Source of the DNA: Rhodococcoides kyotonense
GTDB lineage: Bacteria > Actinomycetota > Actinomycetes > Mycobacteriales > Mycobacteriaceae
Assembly: GCF_900188125.1 (NCBI RefSeq)
Contig: NZ_FZOW01000001.1
Coordinates: forward strand, 91,368-155,367
Length of the DNA: 64,000 bases
Direction: 5' to 3'
Each line of letters starts with the position of its first letter. Within the stretch, counting starts at the first letter, position 1. Positions 37,848 through 47,761 of the stretch are shown in pieces. Below the pieces are notes generated by a model that searched no databases, was not told the DNA's origin, and saw nothing but the letters and a program-made list of their open reading frames with translations. The position numbers were made by a program, and so were the translations under genes.

Positions 37848-38669
37848 TCAAGCTTCCGTGACGAAGTCGACGAGCCGCTCGACCGCTCCGATCAACGGCG
37901 CCTCGAGATCACGGAACGAGGACACCGACGCGTACACGTGACGCCACCCGTCCTTCGGCGTACCCCACCCGAGTTCACGACAGATCCCGGTCTTCCAGTC
38001 CTCACCGCGAGGAATCTTCGGCCACGCGGAGATCCCGACGGCCTTCGGGCGAACGGCTTCCCATACATCGATGTACGGATGGCCCGTCACGAGGACGTTC
38101 GGGCCGAGCGACGTCGTCATTCTCGATTCCTTGGAGCCCTCGACGAGGTGATCCACCAGAACCCCGACGCGACGCCCGGGGCCGGGCTGGAATTCCGCGA
38201 GCCGCTCCCCCAGATTGTCCAGACCTTCCAGATGCTCGACGACGACTCCTTCGACACGGAGATCGTGACCCCAGACACGTTCCACCAGGGCCGCGTCGTG
38301 CACGCCTTCGACCCAGATCCGGCTCGCCCGGGCAGTACGCGCCCTGAGGTTCTCCACTTTCGTCGAGCCGGACGCCGATCGCGTCGACGTCGGCTTCTTC
38401 GGGGCCTCCGAGGCGCGCACGAGTGTGACGCGCTTGCCGTCGATCAGGAACGCGGCTTCGCGCAGCGCGAACAACCGCGTCGTGCGCGCCGAATCCTCGA
38501 GCCGAACGAAATCGCCGTCGTAGGTGCGTTCGAATCCGACGACGGCACCGCAGTAGCCGCTGGCCGCGTCCTCGACGACGAGACCACGCTCGGCCGGAAC
38601 CTGCGGCGCAGGCACCTTCCGCATCCGAGAGTGCCCCGCAAGAATGTCTCCGCCGTACATGTCCGTCAC
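37848..38669 (-). CDS. DUF3097 family protein with Toprim-like motif
   Basis: A 273-residue actinobacterial protein of unknown function. RIWVEGVHDAALVERVWG, near residues 118-135, looks like the first Toprim motif (E121, D125), and RRVGVLVDHLVEGSKE near 167-182 could hold the following acid. This suggests a metal-dependent nucleic-acid enzyme but is not proven. The start used is GTG 38669, giving VTDMYGGDIL as in relatives; TAGCGT (38678-38683 read leftward) is a -10 hexamer 8 nt before it. An ATG at 38714 would add 15 residues. Confidence 0.8.
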   Translation of the reverse strand: MTDMYGGDILAGHSRMRKVPAPQVPAERGLVVEDAASGYCGAVVGFERTYDGDFVRLEDSARTTRLFALREAAFLIDGKRVTLVRASEAPKKPTSTRSASGSTKVENLRARTARASRIWVEGVHDAALVERVWGHDLRVEGVVVEHLEGLDNLGERLAEFQPGPGRRVGVLVDHLVEGSKESRMTTSLGPNVLVTGHPYIDVWEAVRPKAVGISAWPKIPRGEDWKTGICRELGWGTPKDGWRHVYASVSSFRDLEAPLIGAVERLVDFVTEA

Positions 38670-38735
38670 GGCCCACCACGCTAGCGGCCCCCATGACTGC
38701 ACGCGCGTCGCCACGCCGTCCTATGCTCGTGAGTC

Positions 38736-39557
38736 GTGAGTTCTCCCAGTGCAAGTCTTGCCGTGTGGGCCAGTTCCTGGCTGGCCGGTCTCGGCGCGCC
38801 CGACGACGTCATCGATGCGCTGACGGAATGGGCGCCCATGCATCTCCTCGTCGCGGGCGACGAACGATCCGCCGACGCCACCGGCCTGTCGTGGCCAACC
38901 CCGCGCGCCGACGGTGTCGCGGGCCTGCTCACGGTGATCCGGCGGCATCTTCCGACCCAGCGGACCGAGCCGGGCATCCAATTGCTGTTGCCGCACCCGG
39001 GCGCCACGACCAACCTCCCACCGAACACCCCGTTCTCTCGAAGTGCCATCGTGGCCGAACAGGCTGTCGTCGTAGGCGATTCGGGTACCACGGGCCTCGG
39101 AATAGTCCCCACCGTCGAGGGTCCCGACGTACTGCGTTGGACGGTGTTCGTCATCGATGTACCGCCGGCTGCGGCCAACGACTTCACACTCGGACAGGCC
39201 GAATACGCGATGCGCGACGCCGTGCGCGGTGCCGCCGACGCCCTGGGCTCGTTGCAGTCGCTGCCCACTCGATCCGACCTCGGTGACCCCCGTACCAGGA
39301 TCGCCGCCGAACTCGCCGAGTTCTCACGGCATCGCTACCCGGCGGAGACACCGGAACGCGCACTCAGAGTGCTGGAGTCCGCCGACCGCGTCGCTGCGAT
39401 CCTGTCCGTTGCAGGGCATTCGTCGCCGACCGAGGAAGCCACCGCCCGTTCCGCTGCAGCGCGAGAAGATCTGATCAGGCCACTGTGGACCGCGGTTCAA
39501 TCTGCGCGCCTCGGTGCCGTGACGGCGAGTATCCAGTCGAGCGTGCCCCGACGCTGA
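38736..39557 (+). CDS. Conserved hypothetical protein (Rv1486c position)
   Basis: A 273-residue soluble protein with no motif I can name. The sequence has an N-terminal helical domain (SLAVWASSWLAGLGAPDDVIDAL), a central beta-rich section (LRWTVFVIDVPPAA) and a helical C-terminus. The GTG at 38736 is preceded by TATGCT (38722-38727), a -10 hexamer ending 8 nt upstream. It lies beside the ferrochelatase gene in the place of Rv1486c in M. tuberculosis, but similarity to that protein was not testable here. It converges on hemH with a 30-nt gap. Confidence 0.72.
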   Translation: MSSPSASLAVWASSWLAGLGAPDDVIDALTEWAPMHLLVAGDERSADATGLSWPTPRADGVAGLLTVIRRHLPTQRTEPGIQLLLPHPGATTNLPPNTPFSRSAIVAEQAVVVGDSGTTGLGIVPTVEGPDVLRWTVFVIDVPPAAANDFTLGQAEYAMRDAVRGAADALGSLQSLPTRSDLGDPRTRIAAELAEFSRHRYPAETPERALRVLESADRVAAILSVAGHSSPTEEATARSAAAREDLIRPLWTAVQSARLGAVTASIQSSVPRR

Positions 39558-39587
39558 CGAGCTCTATCAGGCGTCCTCTGTCAGGCG

Positions 39588-40664
39588 TCAGACACGGGCA
39601 CCGGCGCGTGTCGGCCGCGTCGGCTGCTCGCAGCACTGCAAGGCGCACCGCGCTCCGTTGAGTGTCGACCCGTAACGCGGCACCTCACCGACGCCGCGCG
39701 GAGCGCCTTCGGCGACGTACTCGCGAACCAGTTCGACGACCATCTGAGCGAACCGACGATCGGTGCCGGGGGTAGCTGCGCGGGCGAACGCCATGCCCAG
39801 CTCGCGTGCCTTGTCTTCGGCCTCGGTGTCGAGATCCCACACGACCTCGAGATGGTCCGAGACGAACCCGATCGGGCACACCACGACACTGTCGACGCCC
39901 TTGGCCGACAACGACTCCAGGTGATCGCAGATGTCCGGTTCGAGCCACGGGATCTGCGGCGGGCCCGACCTCGACTGCCAGACGACGTCGTAGTCGTCGA
40001 TGCCCGACGCGGCCGCCACCAGTCGCGATGCTTCGGCGACCTGCCTGCTGTAGAGGTGTCCGCCGTCCTCCGGAGGTCCCGCGTTGGCGTCGGCGGCATC
40101 CGGAATGGAGTGGGCCGTGAACACCAGGCGTGCGCTTGCGCGGCGTTCGTCGGGGAGGGACTCGAGGGCGGAAGTGACCGCGTCGGAGAACGCGCCGATC
40201 ATCGCCGGGTGGTCGTAGTACTGGCGAATCTTCACGAGGTCGGGCGCATCGTCTCCGACGGCGCCCCGAGCCCGAGCGATGTCTTCGTGGTACTGACGGC
40301 ATCCGGAATATCCGCCCCACGCGGACGTCGGGAACACCAATGCGCGCTGCACGCCGTCGGATGTCATCTGCGCGACGGTGTCCTCCACCATCGGATGCCA
40401 GTTCCGATTGCCGAAATAGACAGGAAGGTCGATGCCCGCCGACGCGAGTTCCGTCTCGATCGCCGCGATGATGTCACGGTTGAGAGCGTTGATCGGCGAC
40501 ACACCGCCGAAGTGCATGTAGTGCTCGACCACCGCGTCGAGGCGTTCCGGCGGTACGCCTCGTCCGCGGGTGACGTTCTCCAGGAACGGCCGCACGTGAG
40601 CGGGTTCTTCCGGCCCGCCGAACGAGAGAACGAGGAGGGCGTCGTAGCCCGAGGACGTCGTCAT
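39588..40664 (-). CDS. hemH: Ferrochelatase (coproporphyrin type) with [2Fe-2S] cysteines
   Basis: Inserts Fe2+ into the porphyrin; actinobacteria use the coproporphyrin branch, so coproporphyrin III is the likely substrate (CpfC). In 358 residues, [11 protein letters not shown] opens the fold, H185 in FTAHSIP and E273 in [11 protein letters not shown] are the catalytic pair. C122, C340, C344 and C345 match in number and placement the four cysteines that hold a [2Fe-2S] cluster in mycobacterial ferrochelatase. ATG 40664 is preferred (GGAG just upstream); ATG 40673 is three codons earlier. It is the last gene of the fabG1-inhA-hemH order. Confidence 0.95.
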   Translation of the reverse strand: MTTSSGYDALLVLSFGGPEEPAHVRPFLENVTRGRGVPPERLDAVVEHYMHFGGVSPINALNRDIIAAIETELASAGIDLPVYFGNRNWHPMVEDTVAQMTSDGVQRALVFPTSAWGGYSGCRQYHEDIARARGAVGDDAPDLVKIRQYYDHPAMIGAFSDAVTSALESLPDERRASARLVFTAHSIPDAADANAGPPEDGGHLYSRQVAEASRLVAAASGIDDYDVVWQSRSGPPQIPWLEPDICDHLESLSAKGVDSVVVCPIGFVSDHLEVVWDLDTEAEDKARELGMAFARAATPGTDRRFAQMVVELVREYVAEGAPRGVGEVPRYGSTLNGARCALQCCEQPTRPTRAGARV

Positions 40665-40712
40665 GATCTCCATTGTGCGCCGCGCGCTCGTGTGACCGAA
40701 CACGCACCGCCT

Positions 40713-40754
40713 CGTGAGTGGAAATGTGTACCAGGGCACACATTTCCACTCACG
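40713..40754. terminator. 17-bp perfect inverted repeat between inhA and hemH
   Basis: CGTGAGTGGAAATGTGT (40713-40729) and its exact complement (40738-40754) enclose an 8-nt loop, starting 5 nt after the inhA stop. There is no T tract. It may terminate or attenuate inhA transcription before hemH, or be a dispersed intergenic palindrome. Confidence 0.7.
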
Positions 40755-40759
40755 ACGAG

Positions 40760-41584
40760 TTACATGCCTTCGGGCAGGTACGTGTTGTGGCTCGCGCCGC
40801 CGTCGACGTAGACGATCGACCCGGTGGTGCCCGGAAGCCAATCGGACAGCAACGCGACGACCGACTTGGCGACGACGGTCGGGTCGTCGTAGTTCCAGCC
40901 GATGGGAGACGCTGCATCCCAGTACTCGTTGAGCTGGTTCATCTTCTGCGCGTCACCGGTGGCGGTGCCTGCGATGGCCTTGGCAGCGAGGGTGCGGATA
41001 GGTCCCGCGGCAACGAGATTCGATCGAATACGCTTGGCCTGGCCGACCTCGCGAGCGACGTACCGGTTGACCGATTCGAGCGCGGCCTTCGCCACACCCA
41101 TCCAGTTGTAGTACGGCATAGCGGTACGCGGATCGAAGTTCATGCCGACGATGGAGCCGTCCTCGTTCATGACCGGCAGCGCGGCGCGAGCGAGCGAGGC
41201 ATAGCTCCACGCGGAGATCTCGAACGCCTTGGCGGCGTCGGGGCCTGGACCGTCGAGGAACGGCTTGGCATCCGGACCCATCAGGGTGCGCGGCGCGAAC
41301 GCGATGGAATGCAGAACGCCGTCGAGTCCCTCCGGTGCGACCTCACGCACGCGATCGGCAAGTGCCGCAAGGTGTTCCTCGTTGGTCGCGTCCAGCTCGA
41401 TGGCCGGCGGCACCGGCTGCGGCAGCCGCTGCGCGATGCGGTCGATCAGGCGCAACCGGTCGAACCCGGTGATGATGACCTTGGCACCTTGGTTCTGAGC
41501 CATCGCGGCCGCGTGGAACGCGATCGATGCATCGGTGATGATGCCGGTGACGAGAATTGTCTTGCCTTCGAGCAGTCCGCCCAT
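40760..41584 (-). CDS. inhA: NADH-dependent enoyl-ACP reductase InhA
   Basis: Reduces trans-2-enoyl-ACP in FAS-II, extending chains for mycolic acids; it is the target of activated isoniazid in mycobacteria. The 274-residue protein follows the M. tuberculosis sequence closely: [18 protein letters not shown] at the N-terminus (NADH binding), [12 protein letters not shown] with S93 at the drug-contacting position, and the [12 protein letters not shown] catalytic Tyr-Lys. [14 protein letters not shown] follows. It lies 62 nt after fabG1 and is presumably cotranscribed with it. Confidence 0.97.
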   Translation of the reverse strand: MGGLLEGKTILVTGIITDASIAFHAAAMAQNQGAKVIITGFDRLRLIDRIAQRLPQPVPPAIELDATNEEHLAALADRVREVAPEGLDGVLHSIAFAPRTLMGPDAKPFLDGPGPDAAKAFEISAWSYASLARAALPVMNEDGSIVGMNFDPRTAMPYYNWMGVAKAALESVNRYVAREVGQAKRIRSNLVAAGPIRTLAAKAIAGTATGDAQKMNQLNEYWDAASPIGWNYDDPTVVAKSVVALLSDWLPGTTGSIVYVDGGASHNTYLPEGM

Positions 41585-41646
41585 GTGTCTTCCTTACCGA
41601 AATCGAATCGAAACGAGAAAAAATATCTGACCGTCGAGCGAGAACC

Positions 41647-42378
<732 letters not shown>

Positions 42379-42434
42379 CTATCTGTTCGTGCGGAAATGA
42401 CAAAGCAGCGCTACTGGTGAGTAATAACAGCGAA

Positions 42435-43427
42435 TCACGGCAATCTTTGCCGAAGGACCAAAGCGGTGCCCAATCCCGTTGCGGTGAAAAGGACTCCGAG
42501 AATCAGCCAAGGCCGACTCGCGTCTCCACGGGTGACCTCGAATCCGATCTGTTCCTCGAGTGTGTCGTACACGGCACGAAGTTCCTCCAGTGAGGATGCT
42601 GTGAAGAAACTCCCGCCCGACAGGTCCGCGATCTCACGCAGCGACGGATCGTCCACGGGGACCGGCACTCTCTCGACGCCGGAATCGTCCTCGATGTCGA
42701 CCGTTCCGTAACTGGTTCCGAACGAGATGGTCGAGATCGGCACGTTCTTGTCCTTGGCGGCACGGGCAGCCGTGTATCCACCGCGCGGATCGTCGGGACT
42801 CTCCGGAACGGTCTGCTTACCGTCGGACAACAGCACGATCCGAGCGGGCGGGGCTGCGTCACCACCACCGAGGACGGCACCGAGCGTGTCGATCGATTGC
42901 AACGACGTGAAGATGGCCTCACCGGTCGCGGTGCGCTCGCTCAGTTGCAGCTTGTCGATCGCCGCCTTGGTGGCCTCTCGATTCGCCGTCGGCGACACCA
43001 ACACCGATGCCGTACCCGCGAAGGCCACGAGACCGAGGTTGATACCGGGCGTCAGCCCGTCGGCGAACGACTTGCCCGCTTCCTGCGCCGCGGCAAGACG
43101 GGAGGGCTCGACGTCGGTCGCTTCCATCGACAGGGACACATCGATGACGAGCATGACCGTCGCGCGGTTCCGCGGTACCCGCTGATCCGATGTCGGCCCC
43201 GCCAGTGCGACGGTCAGCAGCAGTAGCCCTACCAACACCAGCGCCGTGGGAACGTGCCGCCAATATCCGGGACGTGTGGGCGCGACCTTCTCGAGAAGGT
43301 CCATGTTGGAGAAGCGCAGCGTGTGCTTGTGCCGGGAACGCTGTACGACGACGTACCCGACGACGAGGCCGATGACGACGAGCAGGAACAGCAGCCACCA
43401 CGGCGACGTGAAATCCGACAGGCTCAC
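42435..43427 (-). CDS. VWA domain membrane protein (Rv1481-like)
   Basis: A 330-residue membrane-anchored von Willebrand A protein. Two N-terminal hydrophobic segments (about 10-30 and 58-78) and one C-terminal (305-325) flank the VWA domain; its metal site is DVSLSM near residues 95-100. Such proteins act with MoxR ATPases and DUF58 partners in envelope protein maturation. Its GTG overlaps the DUF58 stop by 4 nt, so moxR, DUF58 and this gene are one coupled unit. Confidence 0.93.
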   Translation of the reverse strand: MSLSDFTSPWWLLFLLVVIGLVVGYVVVQRSRHKHTLRFSNMDLLEKVAPTRPGYWRHVPTALVLVGLLLLTVALAGPTSDQRVPRNRATVMLVIDVSLSMEATDVEPSRLAAAQEAGKSFADGLTPGINLGLVAFAGTASVLVSPTANREATKAAIDKLQLSERTATGEAIFTSLQSIDTLGAVLGGGDAAPPARIVLLSDGKQTVPESPDDPRGGYTAARAAKDKNVPISTISFGTSYGTVDIEDDSGVERVPVPVDDPSLREIADLSGGSFFTASSLEELRAVYDTLEEQIGFEVTRGDASRPWLILGVLFTATGLGTALVLRQRLP

Positions 43428-44404
43428 CGGCGACCCGCCCGGGCATTGTTGACGGCACTCGCACCGAGTGTGTGACGGCGCGACGAGACGAACCTGACGA
43501 CGTCGGCGATCCAGTCACCGTCGGTCCGCAGTGTCATGCGCGGCGCCCCGCACCGACGCAACGCGCGCTCGACGTCGGACCGGTGAGTCGCGGCCGCGTC
43601 GGCGAAGTCCGACCGCAGTCGCGGTGTCACGCTGAATTCGCGGGTGCGTCCGGATTCGGGGTCGTGCAGCACCACATCTCCGATGTCGGGTAATTCGAGG
43701 TCGCGAGGATCGACGACCTCGACCGCCAGCACATCGTGCCGGGCCGAGATCGCGCGCAGAGAGCGCTCCCAGTCGATCTCGCCGAGGAAATCGCTGATCA
43801 CGACGGCCATTCCACGCCGCCGTTGCGGGCGACGCAGCGACTCGATCGCCCCCTGGAGGTCTCCGCGCACACCGTCGGCGGCACTCGGCGTGGTGGCTAT
43901 CGTGCGCAACATCGACTGCAGATGAATGCGTCCACTCCTGGCGGGAATGCGTGTCGTGCGCTCACCCGTCGCGACGACGGCGCCGATACGGTTGCCTCCC
44001 CCGCTGGTCAGGTGTGTGATCGCCGCGGCCGCCGCCACCGCGAGGTCACGCTTCTCGCATCCGGTCGTGCCGAAATCCAGGCTGGCGGAGAGATCGATCA
44101 CCATCCACGTCTCGAGCTCACGGTCGGCAACGGATTGACGGACGTGCGGATGCGTCGTGCGTGCGGTGACCGACCAGTCCATTTGGCGAACGTCGTCGCC
44201 CGGTTGATACTCGCGCGCGTCCCCCGGCTCGGAACCCGGTCCGGGAATCAGACCCAGGTGGTCTCCGTGCAGGACACCATCGAGACGACGACGCACGGTG
44301 AGCTCGAGTGTCCGCAGCGCGGCTGTCAGCGTCGGGTCGCGAAGCTCGCCGCTCCGGAAGGACGGCGGACGCGCTTCGGCCGACCGGGCTGTTGCCCCGC
44401 TCAC
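43424..44404 (-). CDS. DUF58 domain protein (Rv1480-like)
   Basis: A 326-residue cytosolic protein of the DUF58 family, the usual partner of MoxR ATPases. [40 protein letters not shown] near 50-90 is the family signature, followed by a degenerate VWA-like fold ([16 protein letters not shown]). It may deliver VWA substrates to MoxR. The GTG overlaps the moxR stop (GTGA), and its own stop overlaps the next start. Confidence 0.93.
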   Translation of the reverse strand: MSGATARSAEARPPSFRSGELRDPTLTAALRTLELTVRRRLDGVLHGDHLGLIPGPGSEPGDAREYQPGDDVRQMDWSVTARTTHPHVRQSVADRELETWMVIDLSASLDFGTTGCEKRDLAVAAAAAITHLTSGGGNRIGAVVATGERTTRIPARSGRIHLQSMLRTIATTPSAADGVRGDLQGAIESLRRPQRRRGMAVVISDFLGEIDWERSLRAISARHDVLAVEVVDPRDLELPDIGDVVLHDPESGRTREFSVTPRLRSDFADAAATHRSDVERALRRCGAPRMTLRTDGDWIADVVRFVSSRRHTLGASAVNNARAGRR

Positions 44405-45696
44405 TGCTTCTGGCTACCCACGGCCGGTGTGTTCCCTGCAGGCTTGTCCAGAGACGGTGCCGGTGCGCCGGGCTGCTGCCCGTTACCGTGAATCGGCCCA
44501 GGCCCCTGCTGGGGTCCGTTCTGTTGCGATGCGTTCTGTTGCGGTCCCTGCTGCTGAGGTGCCTGCTGGAGCGGTCCGTGCTGCTGCGGGACTCCGGCCG
44601 GCTGCTGAGGTGCCTGCTGATGAGCCACCGGCTGCTGCGGACCCGGTACCGCCTGCGGCGAGACCTGGGGCAGTCCGACGGTCTGCAACACCCGGGTGAT
44701 GACGTCCTCCGGTGTCACCTCGTCGGCCAGCGCGTCGTACGACAGCACGAGACGGTGACGCAGTACATCGGGGATGACTTCGAGCACGTCCTGCGGGACG
44801 ACGTAATCACGCCCGCGAAGCAGGGCAAGCGCGCGTGATGCGGAGATGATGCCGAGCGTGGCGCGCGGTGACGCTCCGTACGCGATCCAGCTGGCGACGT
44901 CGTCGAGACCGAGCTGCTCCGGCGTTCTGGTCGCGGCGATGACCCGCACGACGTAGTCCACCAACGCATGGTGGACGAACACCGAGCTCGCGACGTTCTG
45001 CAGCCGCACCAGTTCGACGGGGTCGAGAATCTGCTTGGGCGTCGGCACCGCCGTTCCCATGCGGTAGACGATCTCGCGCTCTTCCTCGACGGACGGGTAG
45101 TCGACGACGATCTTGAAGAGGAAGCGGTCGCGCTGCGCCTCGGGAAGCGGGTACACGCCCTCGTTCTCGATCGGATTCTGCGTCGCCATGACGAGGAACG
45201 GGTCGGGCATCGGGAAGGTCTTTCCACCGATCGACACGTGCCGCTCCGCCATGACTTCCAGCAGTGCGGACTGCACCTTCGCGGGCGCGCGGTTGATCTC
45301 GTCGGCGAGGACGAAATTCGCGACGACCGGACCGAGTTCGGTGTCGAATTCCTCGCGACCCTGCCGGTAGATGCGAGTACCGATGAGGTCGGTGGGCACG
45401 AGGTCGGGCGTGAACTGCACGCGAGAGAACGATCCCCCGACAACCTTCGCGAACGTCTCGACCGCGAGAGTCTTGGCGACGCCTGGGACGCCCTCGAGCA
45501 GAACGTGGCCACGGGCCAGAAGACCGACGAGAATGCGCTCGACCAACCGATCCTGACCGACGATCACTCGTTTGACCTCGTAGACGGCCTTCTCGAGCGT
45601 CCGAACATCGTGCGCGAGTCCGGCACCGTCCGTCCGGCTGGAACCGCCCCCGGTCGGTACGCTGCCGTTCGATTCGCTGCCGTCACGTGATGTCAC
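44401..45696 (-). CDS. moxR: MoxR family AAA+ ATPase with Gln/Pro-rich C-terminal tail
   Basis: A 431-residue AAA+ chaperone-like ATPase. Walker A GVPGVAKT is at 69-76, Walker B is LADEINRAP near 130-138, sensor 1 is MATQNPIE near 170-177, and EAQRDRF holds the arginine finger. Residues about 343-431 are an extra low-complexity tail very rich in glutamine and proline. GTG 45696 follows from the start of conserved sequence after a Gly/Ser-rich leader; the frame to 46185 is the shadow of ripA. Family role: remodelling or maturation of envelope and metal enzymes together with the DUF58 and VWA partners. Confidence 0.93.
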   Translation of the reverse strand: MTSRDGSESNGSVPTGGGSSRTDGAGLAHDVRTLEKAVYEVKRVIVGQDRLVERILVGLLARGHVLLEGVPGVAKTLAVETFAKVVGGSFSRVQFTPDLVPTDLIGTRIYRQGREEFDTELGPVVANFVLADEINRAPAKVQSALLEVMAERHVSIGGKTFPMPDPFLVMATQNPIENEGVYPLPEAQRDRFLFKIVVDYPSVEEEREIVYRMGTAVPTPKQILDPVELVRLQNVASSVFVHHALVDYVVRVIAATRTPEQLGLDDVASWIAYGASPRATLGIISASRALALLRGRDYVVPQDVLEVIPDVLRHRLVLSYDALADEVTPEDVITRVLQTVGLPQVSPQAVPGPQQPVAHQQAPQQPAGVPQQHGPLQQAPQQQGPQQNASQQNGPQQGPGPIHGNGQQPGAPAPSLDKPAGNTPAVGSQKQ

Positions 45697-45821
45697 CAAG
45701 AATTCACCGCTTTCACTCGCATCGTCTCTCGGGCACGTCGGTGTCCCCCCGTCAACTATTCCAGGTGATGCTCGCGCGTGCGACGAAGGCCGACGCAAGG
45801 CTGCCGGCGGCACCCACCCAC

Positions 45822-47345
45822 TCAGGACACCATACGCACGGCGTAGGGCGTCATACCGCTGTATCGCACGGGTGACACCTTGACGACATCGCCGGACTGC
45901 GGCGCCTCCAGCATCTTGCCGTCGCCCAGATAGAGCGCGACGTGCTGACTCGCATTGGGACCGTAGAACAGCATGTCGCCCCTCTTCATGTCCGAGGACG
46001 GCACTTGCTTGCCTGCGGTGTACTGATAGCCCGTGTAGTGCGGGAGAGAGATTCCGAGGCCTGCGAACGCGTAGATCATCAATCCCGAGCAGTCGAATCC
46101 GACCTTGTTGTAGTCGCCGTAGCTGTCGGCGACCCCGCCGTCGCGGATGCCCTTGGTCGGTCCGTTCTCGTCGCCGCCGCCCCATGAGTAGGGCACGCCG
46201 AGCTGCGACATTCCGCGGTCGATAGCCAGTTCGACAGCTGCGCTACCAGTGAGTGACGGGTTGCTCTGGCCCGAACTCCTGGGTTTCTTCGGGGTGGGCG
46301 TACTGGTCCCGGAGCTGCTGTCGGAGCCGCTGCTCGAATCGCTTCCCGAGTCACTGCTGGAGTCGTCGATGTCGGTGTGCGCGCGCTGGCCCTCCGCGGC
46401 CGCGGCAGCCGCGGCAGCCGCCGCTTGGTTCGCTGCAACTCGCGCTGCCGCCTGTACCGCGGCTTCTCGGGCGGCAGCAGCCGCAGCCGCGATCGCGGCA
46501 TCCTCGGCCGCTTTCTGCTGTTCCCACGCCGAGTACGCGACGCGTTGATCCTGCAGGCCGGCCACTTCGGAACGCGCCGAGTCGAGTTGAACCTGCGCCG
46601 CATCGCGCTGGCCCTCGATCGCGACCTTCTGCTCCGCCTGGGCCTGCAATGCGGCACGAGCGACTGCGATCGCCTCTTCCGCCTCTGCCTTCTTGCCCTC
46701 TGCTTCCGCGGACGCCGCGTCGGCCTGCTGCTTGGATTCGCGCGCCGACGATTCCTTGTTCGCCTGTTCCGTACGTGCTCGCTGCAACCCGTCGAGAACC
46801 GCATTCTGACTGTTCGACAGGACCTTCAGCACCTGCGCGCGATCGAGGACGTCGTCCGGACCCGTCGATCCCAGGAACGACGCGACGGACGCGACACCGG
46901 TCCCCTGCGTGTAGCTCGATCGTGCGAACTCGTCGAATTTCGTCTGCGCGGCCTGGATCTGCGTTCCCGCGTCGGCCAGAGCTTGCTGCGCAGTGACGAC
47001 GAACTGCGCTGCTAGGTCCGCCGCGTCGCGCGCGTTCTGCAGGTCCACGAGCGCTTTGTTGACGTCCTCGCGCTTGATCGCGACGTCGTCGTCCAGTTGT
47101 GCGAGCTGTTGATTCGCCGCAGCGACCTGATTGATGAGGTCACCGACTGCACCGAGTTGGGAGTCGACACGCGAGCCCGCAGCAGCGATGTCGGAGTCCG
47201 ATGGATTGGGCGGCGGAGGTGGCACAGCGGCAGCGGTTCCCGACACCGCACTCGTCAACGCGACCACGAGGCCGGCCCCGACCAGCAGTCGAGCAGTACC
47301 CGAGAACGCGCTGCGGCGAGTGCCGCGGAATGCTCGTCGCCTCAC
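45822..47345 (-). CDS. RipA-like NlpC/P60 peptidoglycan endopeptidase
   Basis: An exported cell-wall hydrolase of 507 residues that cuts the D-Glu to m-DAP stem bond, needed for daughter-cell separation in mycobacteria. A basic start and hydrophobic signal peptide end near AAA (38-40); coiled coil covers about 55-280; a poly-alanine stretch (about 285-317) and a Ser/Asp-rich linker (about 325-345) precede the NlpC/P60 domain. C418 in GFDCSGL and H467 in SQHVALYLG are the catalytic pair. GTG 47345 has GGGAG upstream; the frame to 47465 lacks such a site. Only one such gene lies here, where M. tuberculosis has ripA and ripB. Confidence 0.92.
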   Translation of the reverse strand: MRRRAFRGTRRSAFSGTARLLVGAGLVVALTSAVSGTAAAVPPPPPNPSDSDIAAAGSRVDSQLGAVGDLINQVAAANQQLAQLDDDVAIKREDVNKALVDLQNARDAADLAAQFVVTAQQALADAGTQIQAAQTKFDEFARSSYTQGTGVASVASFLGSTGPDDVLDRAQVLKVLSNSQNAVLDGLQRARTEQANKESSARESKQQADAASAEAEGKKAEAEEAIAVARAALQAQAEQKVAIEGQRDAAQVQLDSARSEVAGLQDQRVAYSAWEQQKAAEDAAIAAAAAAAREAAVQAAARVAANQAAAAAAAAAAEGQRAHTDIDDSSSDSGSDSSSGSDSSSGTSTPTPKKPRSSGQSNPSLTGSAAVELAIDRGMSQLGVPYSWGGGDENGPTKGIRDGGVADSYGDYNKVGFDCSGLMIYAFAGLGISLPHYTGYQYTAGKQVPSSDMKRGDMLFYGPNASQHVALYLGDGKMLEAPQSGDVVKVSPVRYSGMTPYAVRMVS

Positions 47346-47708
47346 GAAATATCTCCCTCGCTCCGGCACTCGCGACGCTCGAAACGAACGTCGTCGCCGG
47401 ACGAGCGGGTGGCTCACACCCACGTCGGATGCGCCTGTCTTGCTCGCCGAGCAGGGAGAAAGCACGCAGCAACACGACAGGTGCAGACCACATCAGCCAC
47501 ACCCGAAGCATCGGCTACCCGTATCCCCACGGATAGACCTCTGCCCTCTGCGACACTCCTTCCCCAGCAGTGCCAATGGCACCGTACGACACTTTGCCCT
47601 CTAATGAAACTCCAGTCACAAAGAACACATTTGTAATTCGACCTGCGAAAACGCGCTGAACTCGCGGTATGCCGGAAACAATTCTTCGGTCTTTTTCCGG
47701 ACACGACG
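47346..47708 (-). promoter_or_regulatory. Long leader/promoter region of the ripA-like gene
   Basis: About 360 bp without a credible gene. On the minus strand it holds an AT-richer patch (47600-47640), the likely promoter area, and small hairpins such as GTGCC-ATT-GGCAC and TATCC-GTGG-GGATA near 47520-47585. I could not match it to a known riboswitch: the c-di-AMP (ydaO) core expected before such genes is not evident. Confidence 0.4.
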
Positions 47709-47738
47709 AAAAACGCCCCGACCGTCGAGGTCGGGGCG
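47709..47738 (-). terminator. Intrinsic terminator of the DUF6676 gene
   Basis: Read leftward, a 10-bp GC stem (47729-47738 with 47714-47723, 5-nt loop) is followed directly by five T residues (47709-47713). It lies 24 nt after the DUF6676 stop. Confidence 0.9.
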
Positions 47739-47761
47739 CCGAAGAGGTCCGCTGGGACCCG

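Noticed and set aside
45697..46185. Apparent N-terminal extension of MoxR
   Set aside because: Covers the ripA catalytic domain in a shadow frame; family homology begins after 45696.
46249..46548. Forward-strand alanine-rich small protein
   Set aside because: It is the complement of the alanine/serine linker of the ripA-like gene and has no ribosome site.
47346..47708. c-di-AMP (ydaO) or cobalamin riboswitch upstream of the ripA-like gene
   Set aside because: The conserved core strings of either class were looked for on the minus strand and not found.
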